DNA of 23,415 nucleotides from Sarcodiotheca gaudichaudii (lineage: Eukaryota; Rhodophyta; Florideophyceae; Gigartinales; Solieriaceae). Shown piece after piece: positions 1-6,672 of the stretch. The stretch is taken from positions 1 to 23,415 of the forward strand of contig JAUKVZ010000025.1 of the NCBI GenBank assembly GCA_032355985.1, read 5' to 3'. The notes beneath the pieces are model-generated. The model worked only from the letters and a program-made list of their open reading frames with translations, was not told where the DNA came from and ran no database searches. A program made the position numbers and the translations under genes. Numbering within the stretch: position 1 is the stretch's first letter; each line of letters begins with the position of its first letter.

Positions 1-6
1 CCCTGC

Positions 7-28
7 CCTCTCCCGCAAGCGGGAGAGG
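7..28. repeat. REP-like perfect hairpin
   Basis: A perfect 10-bp inverted repeat, CCTCTCCCGC / GCGGGAGAGG, is separated by only two A residues. Short palindromes of this exact style occur as dispersed extragenic REP-like elements in many GC-rich bacteria. It could also act as a terminator for a gene lying left of the window, but no T-run follows on the plus strand. Confidence 0.6.
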
Positions 29-294
29 CTGCGGGACGGGCGGTTTGGGGACGATTTAGGAGTGTTGTTGTCATGGCGGATGCATTGAAGCATGCCGCGG
101 GGATGGCTCAAGGGGGATTTTTTGTAGGTGCGCGAGATGTGTGCGCGGGGGGCGATGTTAGTGGGGTATGTGCTTGATTTGGCGGATGTTTTGGTGATGT
201 ATGATTGGGGGGTGATGAAGTAGATCTGGGTTTTCAAGTATGCGCTGAGGCGTTCGTGGGTTCGGGCGTTGGGCACATACGTGGAGAGCTGCGA
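29..294. other. Intergenic stretch without a convincing gene
   Basis: I see no supported gene here. A 34-codon frame beginning with ATG at 73 lacks a ribosome binding site and resembles nothing. TATGAT at 200-205 could be a -10 box for the gene at 295, but no matching -35 box stands at the right distance, so no promoter is called. Confidence 0.4.
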
Positions 295-1680
295 ATGCGT
301 TTCAGAGCAGGCATTTGTGAACGCTTGATCGTCGGGATCTTCGGTGTGTTCGTTCTTGTGACGACTGCACATGCGTTCGGCGAGACATCTCCGGAGACGA
401 TTGAGCGGCGTCTGGATGAGGCTTGCGAGGTCTTCACCGCCGATGGGTTTATGTCGGATACGCGTGAGTTTCAGATCAGGCTTTGGGATCTGAGTCACTC
501 GAATGCGCTGCCTTTGTTTGCGGCATTGATTCGTGACAGGGAGGCGCCGGCGAAGGTGCGTGCGCAGACTCTGTTTGTGTTGTGTGATTTTGCGCGTGGA
601 GAGGATCCTGTGAGGCGGGATCGGGTTGGCATTCTCGGGGGTGACTATGGCCGGCGTGGGTTGAAGCCGGACGCCGCGTTTATTGCGAACGCGGATCGCA
701 CATTGATTGAGCTTGCTCAGGACAGGTCGCTGGAGCAGGGACTTCGGCTGATTGCAATCGGGGGGCTTTCAAAGGCGTTCGTGCATGATGAGACGTCGGA
801 GGCGTCACGAGGGTTGTTCGCAATCAAGGACGCCGGTGTCGGACGGCTTCTTGCAGATGCGGCGGAGCGGGCGCTCTTGAGTTGTCTTGAAGATCCGCAT
901 CGGCTGGACTTTTATGCCGCGCATGAGAATGAGTTCATTCGATCAGCAGCGGCGGAAGAGGTCGCGCGGCTTCGTGCGCTTGATTCGGAGATGTTTTACG
1001 GCGACATCCGGATTCTGGAAATTGATCGGGGTGATCATGTGGATGCCATTGACGAGGAGATCAAGCGATGGCGTGGCACTGCGAGGAATCTGAGCATCGA
1101 TGCGCACACGGCGCATCGCGATCGCGTTCGCGAGCGAGTGTCACGGCAGGTGACGGAATTGCGTCGTGTTCGGGCGATTTCGCTTCGTGCGTACCTCGAT
1201 GAGAAATATGCGGCGTATCTGGCTGCGCGCGATCAGATAGACAAAGCTGAGGCGCTGGCCGCTTCGTACAACAATGCAGCGGAGGCGGCGAAGGCGCTTC
1301 CGACGATCACGATCATCGAGGAGGAGTATGATGTGATCTCGCGCAATGGCATGGAGGTGGCGCGTACGAAGACGGGCGAATCGGAGTGGGACCTAGATCT
1401 TGGATACTGGAGCGGGTGGTTGCTTCGCGGCGCTGGTGGTTACGCGACCGTGGAAGGGAACCTTGCGCGGCGGGTTGCGCAGAACAGTTTGTTTTTGTTG
1501 AATCGGATGAGTGAGGAGACGATGGCGGGTTGCCGCGAGCGTGTGATGGCGAAGCTGATGGATGAGGAACTGGAGGCTGAGAACGCCAGGGAAGAGAAGA
1601 TGGATCGAATGCTTGAAGGCGCTCCGGAAGAATCGAAGCGTCGAATCAAGGAGATGATGCGTCGGCGTGATGGGCGATGA
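295..1680 (+). CDS. Secreted alpha-helical protein of unknown function
   Basis: The product is 461 residues long and I do not recognise a family. The ATG at 295 is preferred over an in-frame one at 205 because GGAG lies 8 bases before it and because the protein then opens with a typical signal peptide: basic MRFR, a hydrophobic run around residues 10-22, and an AHA-type cleavage site near residue 26. The mature part appears mostly helical. Its first 200 residues have alternating amphipathic helices reminiscent of HEAT-like repeats, and the last 50 or so are highly charged (Glu, Arg, Lys) and probably coiled coil. A periplasmic or exported location is inferred. The gene stands alone on the plus strand and converges with the small gene ending at 1814. 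The coding call is firm; the function is open. Confidence 0.8.
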   Translation: MRFRAGICERLIVGIFGVFVLVTTAHAFGETSPETIERRLDEACEVFTADGFMSDTREFQIRLWDLSHSNALPLFAALIRDREAPAKVRAQTLFVLCDFARGEDPVRRDRVGILGGDYGRRGLKPDAAFIANADRTLIELAQDRSLEQGLRLIAIGGLSKAFVHDETSEASRGLFAIKDAGVGRLLADAAERALLSCLEDPHRLDFYAAHENEFIRSAAAEEVARLRALDSEMFYGDIRILEIDRGDHVDAIDEEIKRWRGTARNLSIDAHTAHRDRVRERVSRQVTELRRVRAISLRAYLDEKYAAYLAARDQIDKAEALAASYNNAAEAAKALPTITIIEEEYDVISRNGMEVARTKTGESEWDLDLGYWSGWLLRGAGGYATVEGNLARRVAQNSLFLLNRMSEETMAGCRERVMAKLMDEELEAENAREEKMDRMLEGAPEESKRRIKEMMRRRDGR

Positions 1681-1753
1681 GCGGCTGCTGTGGCTAAGAG
1701 GGTGGTGATTGCGCGTTTATTTGCCGGGCGAGCGGGCGTGGGTGCGTTGGTGT

Positions 1754-1771
1754 GCGCTCTTTGATGAGCGC
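1754..1771. terminator. Possible hairpin between convergent genes
   Basis: GCGCTC and GAGCGC form a 6-bp stem around the loop TTTGAT in the gap between the convergent genes ending at 1680 and 1814. Neither side carries a T-run, so it could at best be a weak or factor-dependent end for both. Confidence 0.25.
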
Positions 1772-1813
1772 GGGGGTCTGGCGGGGCTCGTTGGGGGTGT
1801 GGTGTGGGGTTGA

Positions 1814-1993
1814 TCATTGCGGGGGGGATCCGAAGAGGATGAGGAAGAGGACCATGATGGCGGCGCCGGCGATCATGAGTGCGGTGAGTGTGAGGCAGCC
1901 GCGTGTGGACTGGTAGTCGGTTGTGTCGGTATCGGGTGTGGGAGTCGTGGTGGGTTGCGTGGAAGGTTGAGGTTCGTTTTGCGCATTTGACAT
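1814..1993 (-). CDS. Small C-terminally anchored membrane protein
   Basis: The protein has 59 residues. The ATG at 1993 is chosen over an in-frame upstream start at 2071 because a perfect AAGGAG lies 7 bases before it (2001-2006 on the plus strand). The first half is rich in Thr, Pro, Gln and Asp and is probably disordered. It is followed by one hydrophobic segment of about 20 residues (around residues 36-56, LTALMIAGAAIMVLFLILF) and a very short tail. This suggests a single-span inner-membrane protein with the polar part on one side. No family is recognised. It converges with the gene ending at 1680. Confidence 0.65.
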   Translation of the reverse strand: MSNAQNEPQPSTQPTTTPTPDTDTTDYQSTRGCLTLTALMIAGAAIMVLFLILFGSPPQ

Positions 1994-2067
1994 GCGTTGG
2001 CTCCTTGTGGCCTGGTCGTCTGGTGTGCTGACTTCTGGTTGTTTTGATGGCGCGCGGCTGGGTGCGG

Positions 2068-2123
2068 GCATGCTTTCGTGGCATGCACAGCGTCCTGCTC
2101 AATGGAACGGGGTTGTTCCGTTG
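2068..2123. repeat. Two adjacent small inverted repeats
   Basis: GCATGC occurs at 2068-2073 and again at 2081-2086 around a 7-base loop. CAATGGAAC at 2100-2108 then faces GTTCCGTTG at 2115-2123 around a 6-base loop, with one G-T pair. Both lie between the minus-strand frames 2158-2571 and 1814-1993. No T-run follows on either strand, so they are only possible RNA structures or protein sites. Confidence 0.3.
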
Positions 2124-2157
2124 GCAGGTGGCCGCGTGCGGCGGTTGGTATTGGGGG

Positions 2158-2571
2158 TCAGGCGTGCGTCAGCGGTGGAGCGCGCGGGGCGTGGTGGCGA
2201 TCACGGCTTGTCGCGATGCGCAGGTGATGCGGCGGCGGCGCGCTTGTGCGCCTGGGGGCGTTTTGCGTGTTGCGCGGGTCGCATGTTGCGGCGAGGGCCT
2301 TGCCGGGTTTGGCGCCGCGTTTATTGGAGGCGGGGTTGGTGTCGCCTGTTCGCTGCTCGAAGAGCGATGGCAGATCGGTGGGGAGTGCGGGGAGGAGCGC
2401 TTGGCCGGGCGCGGTGAGTTGCGGTTGTGTTGAGTTGGTGGTGCGCGTGTGGCTGGGCGCGAGTACGGGATGGATGGCCGCGGCGACGAGGAGCCAGAGC
2501 ACGGGGAGCAGGCGTGCTGGTCGGCGCAACAGTTGAAGCGCGGGGCAGGAACGTTGACGTCGCGGGTTCAT
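2158..2571 (-). CDS. Uncertain secreted or anchored hypothetical
   Basis: This 137-codon frame starts with ATG at 2571. Residues 19-38 form a hydrophobic run ending in HPVLA, which could be a signal peptide or anchor, preceded by several Arg residues. The remainder is Pro, Thr, Ala and Arg rich with no recognisable domain, and the last 40 residues look like translated GC-rich noise. No ribosome binding site is visible before the start. It lies on the same strand as, and upstream of, the small membrane protein at 1814-1993, so the two might be co-transcribed. I rate it as possibly real, with the chance that only its first half is coding. Confidence 0.35.
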   Translation of the reverse strand: MNPRRQRSCPALQLLRRPARLLPVLWLLVAAAIHPVLAPSHTRTTNSTQPQLTAPGQALLPALPTDLPSLFEQRTGDTNPASNKRGAKPGKALAATCDPRNTQNAPRRTSAPPPHHLRIATSRDRHHAPRAPPLTHA

Positions 2572-2655
2572 TGGCGGGCGATGATAGGCGGCGTGAAGTG
2601 GGGTGTTTGCGGTTTGCAGTTTGTCTGGTAGTTCGCGGCGGGTTTGCGCGCAAGG

Positions 2656-2716
2656 GTGTCACATCGGCGTCACAAAGTGTCACAGCAGTGTCACAAAATG
2701 TCACAACGGTGTCACA
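2656..2716 (+). repeat. Six helically phased TGTCACA repeats
   Basis: The heptamer TGTCACA begins at 2657, 2678, 2689, 2699 and 2710, and a variant CGTCACA begins at 2668. The steps are 11, 10, 11, 10 and 11 bp, an average of about 10.5, which is one turn of B-DNA. All copies point the same way. The linkers differ in sequence, so the conserved part is the heptamer rather than a copied unit. The array ends 34 bp before a candidate -35 box. This arrangement suits cooperative binding of a protein along one face of the helix. Confidence 0.75.
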
Positions 2717-2750
2717 GTGTTTCTTTGGCGCAATCTCCCGGATCGAGTGG

Positions 2751-2778
2751 TTGACGGGGGGTGAGGGTCGCGTAATTC
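2751..2778 (+). promoter_or_regulatory. Candidate sigma-70-like promoter of the anchored surface protein
   Basis: TTGACG at 2751-2756 and TAATTC at 2773-2778 are separated by 16 bp. Transcription would start near 2785 and leave an untranslated leader of roughly 105 bases before the ATG at 2892. The TGTCACA array lies immediately upstream, in the position of an activator site. Confidence 0.45.
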
Positions 2779-2891
2779 TTGCGCATGGAGCAGGGAAACC
2801 TTTGGGGGCTCCGCGCCGGTTCGGTGTCGGATCGGCAGAGAAACACGTGGCTTTCGCTTTTGTGCGAGGGTCGGCCCTATAAGGAGGGACC

Positions 2892-3557
2892 ATGATGAAA
2901 GCAGTGATTGGTGTTGCCGCATGCGCGGTGGTTTCGAGCAGCGCATTTGCGGGCGTCGGCAACGACGTTCTCGTTGAGATTCGCGGTCAGGTGTTCCACA
3001 ACGCGCTGAGCGTGAGCAGTCTGGCGACGGTGTCGCCGGGCGACACGATGACGATATCGTTCGAGCTGGACTCGGCGAACTTCGTGAACAGCATGAACTT
3101 CCCGACGCGCGGGTATGAGATTGATCAGGCTTCTTACTCGATCGATTTCAGCGGTGGTGAATCGATCGGCTTGCAGAATCCGTGGATGATGGCGGAGCTT
3201 CCTTACTTCGTTGTTCGTGAGAGCGATCCGGTTTCGGATGGTTTCTTCATGGCGCCGAATCTGGACTTTCCGTTCCCGAATCTGGATCTGAATGAGGATG
3301 GTCAGCTTGGCCCGTTGAATCAGCGCTTCAGTGTTGCGTACGAGGGTTCGACGCTGACGACGCTGAACATTCTGGATGCCGTGGGCACGTATGACTACAC
3401 GGGTCTTGAGGTGTTCGGCATGGGCATCGGCGATGGTTTCATCGATGACGTTGTGGGCATTGATTACATCGACATGACGATTTCGGTCATTCCGGCGCCT
3501 GCGACGTTTGCTGGTTTCGCGCCGCTTGCTCTGCTTGCGGCTCGCCGCCGACGCTGA
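2892..3557 (+). CDS. Secreted protein with PEP-CTERM-like C-terminal anchor
   Basis: The protein has 221 residues. The start is fixed by AAGGAGG at 2881-2887. A signal peptide covers residues 1-20 (MMKAVIGVAACAVVSSSAFA). The body is Ser, Asp, Gly and Thr rich with alternating beta-prone stretches and many aromatic residues, in the style of cell-surface beta-sandwich proteins. The C-terminus is tripartite: a short IPAPA motif near residues 199-203, a hydrophobic segment (TFAGFAPLALLAA) and a final RRRR. This is the arrangement of PEP-CTERM-type sorting signals, with the planctomycete-like PAP variant, so export and processing by an exosortase-like enzyme is inferred. The ligand or role is unknown. 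The gene has its own promoter candidate and terminator and appears monocistronic. Confidence 0.85.
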   Translation: MMKAVIGVAACAVVSSSAFAGVGNDVLVEIRGQVFHNALSVSSLATVSPGDTMTISFELDSANFVNSMNFPTRGYEIDQASYSIDFSGGESIGLQNPWMMAELPYFVVRESDPVSDGFFMAPNLDFPFPNLDLNEDGQLGPLNQRFSVAYEGSTLTTLNILDAVGTYDYTGLEVFGMGIGDGFIDDVVGIDYIDMTISVIPAPATFAGFAPLALLAARRRR

Positions 3558-3590
3558 ATGCGTTGAGTTGGTTTGTATTGAATTGAAGAT

Positions 3591-3621
3591 CCCCCGGGCT
3601 TTGTGAGTCCGGGGGGTTTTT
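3591..3621 (+). terminator. Rho-independent terminator
   Basis: CCCCCGG at 3591-3597 pairs with CCGGGGG at 3609-3615 around an 11-base loop, and TTTTT follows at 3617-3621. It lies 33 bases after the stop codon of the anchored surface protein and ends that transcript. Confidence 0.85.
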
Positions 3622-3677
3622 GTGCGCTGGTTGTGGGGGTGGTTGAGCGTGTGTGTGGTGCGGCGTCTGGTGTATGT

Positions 3678-3974
3678 CTAGACCGGGCGCGCCGGGACTT
3701 GCTCTGCCATTGTGAGCAAACGCTCACGGATCCAGCGGGCTGGCTTCCTGCTCTTGATGTGTCGTTCGCGCGCCATCGCCGAAGCGCGGTCTGGATGCGC
3801 TTCAGACCACACGAGGCGCCACGGTCCGTGTTTGGCGGAGTACTTTGTTCTTCCTGAGGCTCGGTCGTTGTGCTCGTTGAGTCGACGGCGGAGGTCGCCG
3901 GTGTGACCGATGTAGAAGCGGCCCTGGTCATTCTCGAGCACATATGCCCAGAATGGCTTGGTTGCTTCAGGCAA
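3678..3974 (-). CDS. GIY-YIG domain protein, UPF0213/YhbQ-like
   Basis: This 98-residue frame is almost entirely one GIY-YIG nuclease domain. The tyrosine of the first strand is Tyr11 (AYVLEN), the YIG triplet is at 21-23 (GRFYIGHT), the conserved arginine is in LRRRLNEH at 28-35, and the candidate metal-binding glutamate is Glu70 in ARERHIKS. The length fits the small stand-alone family related to YhbQ and UPF0213 proteins, which resemble SLX1 and UvrC nuclease domains and are thought to act on branched or damaged DNA; most are uncharacterised. The start is a TTG with GGGGAG only about two bases upstream, so initiation may lie slightly further in. It is 108 bases downstream of the methyltransferase on the same strand and may be the last gene of that transcript or independent. 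Confidence 0.8.
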   Translation of the reverse strand: MPEATKPFWAYVLENDQGRFYIGHTGDLRRRLNEHNDRASGRTKYSAKHGPWRLVWSEAHPDRASAMARERHIKSRKPARWIRERLLTMAEQVPARPV

Positions 3975-4082
3975 AACTCCCCGATCGGAACCGTTTCAAA
4001 CCGTCGGGAAAGCCGCATGATGCTGCCGTGAGCGTGCCTGCAGCGGTTAGCAGGAGTCGATGCATACACAAGAGAGCAAGTC

Positions 4083-4952
4083 TTAGGGCTCGAACACAAG
4101 TAGCTCATGACTCTCGGGCACAAGCACTTGATCAACGGCCAACGTCTCTGAACATACTAACTTCGCACCGCTCGTAGTCGCGATGTCTATCCAATCATTT
4201 CGTGTGCCGAAGTTGAATGGAACTGGCACATCATCAAGTATCACGCAGTTGTAAACCCAATCAGCGAACGCCGCAAACGCACATCTCTCCTGTCGATCCA
4301 GTGCATCGAGCGCAAGCAAACGCCTGTGCGCATCAGCATTGTCTGCACAGGGCGATTCCCCACCAATAACCGACTCGATGATCACGACACGTTCAGAAGA
4401 CACCCGGAGGGCCTCTCGAAGCAGGCGCTCTGGATCATTGGAGTGATGAAGCACTGTTAGTAGCGCTACCGATTCGAAGCTAGCATCGCTAAAGGGCAGT
4501 CTACAATCATCAGAAAGCTCGACGAACGGCAACTCGGTGCCGCATATTCGGTAGTCGCGGATGTCAGCCAGTGTCAGATCATGCCCTGGCATGAAGCGCG
4601 ATGCTACACGGCCATCGCCGCAGCCACAATCCAGCAGCATCCCAACGACGTGCTCTCGGACTTGCTCGAACACCATCTTTGCGCGCTGATCCAGCAGTGC
4701 CTCCAGGCGTTCCGGCCCGAGCGTAGCCTGAAGTTCGCGTCGTAACTGAGAGAGAGCGTCATGATCGTCGAAGTCACGCTTGCGCCAAGCAAACTCCCAA
4801 AACAGACCAGCTGACCATTCTTCAGTCAGCTCCGCGTAGAGCGCGAGTGCGTGGGGGAACTCTGAAATGCGCCACGGAAGAGGGATTCGATAGCCAAGCC
4901 TATTGGCGATCTCGCCCACGCACTCATCTGCGGCGCCCTGGAATTCGTCCAT
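4083..4952 (-). CDS. Class I SAM-dependent methyltransferase
   Basis: The protein has 289 residues from the ATG at 4952. An open frame continues upstream into the preceding gene, but the homologous-looking part begins here. The S-adenosylmethionine site is seen as motif I LLDCGCGDG at residues 106-114, the acidic end of strand 2 in LTLADIRDY (127-134), and motifs of the Methyltransf_11 type in LPFSDASFESVALLTVLHH (152-170), followed by a LLREALRVS helix. An all-helical region of about 100 residues precedes the fold. This layout is common among small-molecule and lipid methyltransferases; the substrate cannot be told. It lies 37 bases downstream of the receiver-AAA gene with no visible terminator between, so co-transcription is likely. 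No strong ribosome binding site is present. Confidence 0.8.
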   Translation of the reverse strand: MDEFQGAADECVGEIANRLGYRIPLPWRISEFPHALALYAELTEEWSAGLFWEFAWRKRDFDDHDALSQLRRELQATLGPERLEALLDQRAKMVFEQVREHVVGMLLDCGCGDGRVASRFMPGHDLTLADIRDYRICGTELPFVELSDDCRLPFSDASFESVALLTVLHHSNDPERLLREALRVSSERVVIIESVIGGESPCADNADAHRRLLALDALDRQERCAFAAFADWVYNCVILDDVPVPFNFGTRNDWIDIATTSGAKLVCSETLAVDQVLVPESHELLVFEP

Positions 4953-4989
4953 CCTGGTCGTGGTCCGTGTCCTCAAGGTGGGCTCCGTC

Positions 4990-6672
4990 TCAGGCTCGGG
5001 GCGGCGTTTGGCGTCGCTTACTCGATCCCCAATACAGTACTCTGAAACGCTCGCGGAGCGACTTGACCACGCCGTCATCATCTTGGTGCGCGGTGCCAAT
5101 CAAGCCTCGCACGAGATTCGCCCAACTAGGTCGGCCATTCGGCGTGCGAGCTTTACAGCGATCCAGCAATCCATCGATGATCGCCCTGGACTCGCTGCTC
5201 CCCTGCTCATGGACCCTTGCTTTCTTTCCACCCCTTCGACCGTACTTGACGCCCCAATGCTCCCACCTGCTCGTGCTCGTCAGCCAGTCTTCCCGGAGCT
5301 CTCGAGCGGATTCGAACTCGCGCGAGTCGTAGAGATCATTGACAAGGTCTTCCACCGTTGGGTCTGGCGGCCCAAGAGGTGCCGGTGCCGGCTCGTGATC
5401 ACTGCGACCGTCCAGTAGTTCGAGATAGTCATCAACGAACGGGTTGATACCCCGTCGGATGCGACCGTCATAGTAGCTACCGATCTCGTTGACCACACGA
5501 TAGCCCAGCTTCAGCTCAACGATGCGAGTAGCGATAGTCCGCAGATGCTGATGTAGCACAGCATTCAGGTCTGCTGCATCTCTCATCTCGTAGAAGGGGT
5601 ATCGTGCTGGATCGGTAGAGCGCCGGAATAGGCTTGCGAGAGCCCTCTCGACCTCGTCAACATTTGGAAGTAGGACTTGCACTCTTGCGCGCGCCCTATC
5701 ACGCAACGCCGTATCGATCTTCTGCAAGTGGTTCGAGGTCGCGACGAGCACGAATGGCGCTGATGCGGCGGCGACTCGAGCGTCCAAGATCGTGTTCATG
5801 GTGCTCGTGAACGCACCTTTGAGTTCACCATCCCGACCCGTCCGATCCGGAAGCAGGCGCTCGATCTCGTCAAGATACCACACGGCAAGAACCCGGTCGC
5901 CTTCAGCATCGCCACGAAGAAACAGTTGGTCTGATCGGTTCACTTGGGCTCGGATGTTTCTCTCCGTCGTGCCCACATGAGAATCAATCACCTCCGACCC
6001 GTTCGCCAGAAGGCTGAAGTCGAGTGGGCGTACGATGCTGCTGGCCGTGTAGGCGCGGATTGCCGCTGCGACACCGGATTGGGCAGCAGTTGTCTTTCCT
6101 GCACCAGGATCACCGTGCAGCAGGATGAAGAAATCTCCACGACCTTCATGCGCACTCTCAGCGGATGCCCATGCGCCAATCTCAGGCAGTAGCGGCTCTA
6201 GAGCAGCAAACACACTCGATGGCACAGCCGTGGATGCTTGGTGACTTCGGATCCAATCCCGCAGCTTCGCGAAACGGGCGCTAAACTCGTCAGGTGATGA
6301 CGAACTCGACTTCTCGATCTTGGCCATCCGCGGATCGTCGCCGTGCTTCCTCAGATACCCGACTACCTCGGCATCGCTGTCATGGACCGTGAATAGCGCA
6401 GCGAGCGGAGTTTGATCGCCGTGCGTGCCACGAATCAGGTCAAGCACATCGCCTCCCGTGCGATTCGCCCGCCGCCAGTCGCCGGTATCTAGCTTCCAAT
6501 CGAGGATGACAGCGTCAACGTTGGGCGCGTGGGCTACAGCCTCTTCGGCCGAACGGGCCACATGGACATCGACGCCGTGCTTCTCAGCCTGGCCGCACCA
6601 CATCTCTACAAACACAGCGTCGTCTTCCACAAGAAGCACCTTGTAGCGAGACTGGTCACTCGTTCCTGGCAT
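4990..6672 (-). CDS. Response regulator with receiver and AAA ATPase domains
   Basis: The protein has 560 residues. Residues 10-125 form a receiver domain: acidic pocket Glu16-Asp17-Asp18 (LLVEDD), phosphate acceptor Asp58 (VILDWKL), Thr95 (ALFTVHD) and a candidate conserved Lys121. Residues 150-340 form an AAA ATPase module: Walker A GDPGAGKT at 187-194, VGTTERNIR at 233-241, Walker B VLAVWYLDEIE at 261-271, sensor VLVATSN at 308-314 and arginines in LRDRARAR near 323-330. The VGxxExxIR element and DEIE box resemble Cdc48/FtsH-like remodellers rather than sigma-54 activators, since the GAFTGA loop is absent. The C-terminal 200 residues, with an acidic and Pro-rich linker near 415-435, are unrecognised and contain no evident DNA-binding domain. 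The start overlaps the kinase gene by 17 bases with GGAGG 7 bases before it. It is probably phosphorylated by the upstream kinase-like protein and remodels a target, by inference. Confidence 0.85.
   Translation of the reverse strand: MPGTSDQSRYKVLLVEDDAVFVEMWCGQAEKHGVDVHVARSAEEAVAHAPNVDAVILDWKLDTGDWRRANRTGGDVLDLIRGTHGDQTPLAALFTVHDSDAEVVGYLRKHGDDPRMAKIEKSSSSSPDEFSARFAKLRDWIRSHQASTAVPSSVFAALEPLLPEIGAWASAESAHEGRGDFFILLHGDPGAGKTTAAQSGVAAAIRAYTASSIVRPLDFSLLANGSEVIDSHVGTTERNIRAQVNRSDQLFLRGDAEGDRVLAVWYLDEIERLLPDRTGRDGELKGAFTSTMNTILDARVAAASAPFVLVATSNHLQKIDTALRDRARARVQVLLPNVDEVERALASLFRRSTDPARYPFYEMRDAADLNAVLHQHLRTIATRIVELKLGYRVVNEIGSYYDGRIRRGINPFVDDYLELLDGRSDHEPAPAPLGPPDPTVEDLVNDLYDSREFESARELREDWLTSTSRWEHWGVKYGRRGGKKARVHEQGSSESRAIIDGLLDRCKARTPNGRPSWANLVRGLIGTAHQDDDGVVKSLRERFRVLYWGSSKRRQTPPRA

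Noticed and set aside
73-177. Possible 34-codon gene near the left edge
   Set aside because: No ribosome binding site, no recognisable sequence, and too short to support.
1440-2102. Minus-strand frame of 220 codons
   Set aside because: It runs through the end of the 295-1680 gene and the better supported 1814-1993 gene; its His, Arg, Thr and Pro-rich composition is typical of a wrong frame.
2656-2716. Short CRISPR-like array
   Set aside because: The conserved unit is only 7 bp and linkers are 3-4 bp; CRISPR repeats and spacers are four to ten times longer. Operator sites fit better.
2321-2962. Minus-strand frame of 213 codons and the plus frame 2427-2882
   Set aside because: Both cover the repeat array and promoter region and lack ribosome binding sites; the compositions look like noise.
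4953-5099. Earlier start for the methyltransferase inside the receiver-AAA gene
   Set aside because: The extra 49 residues overlap the upstream gene in another frame and look unlike the rest of the protein, so the ATG at 4952 is used.
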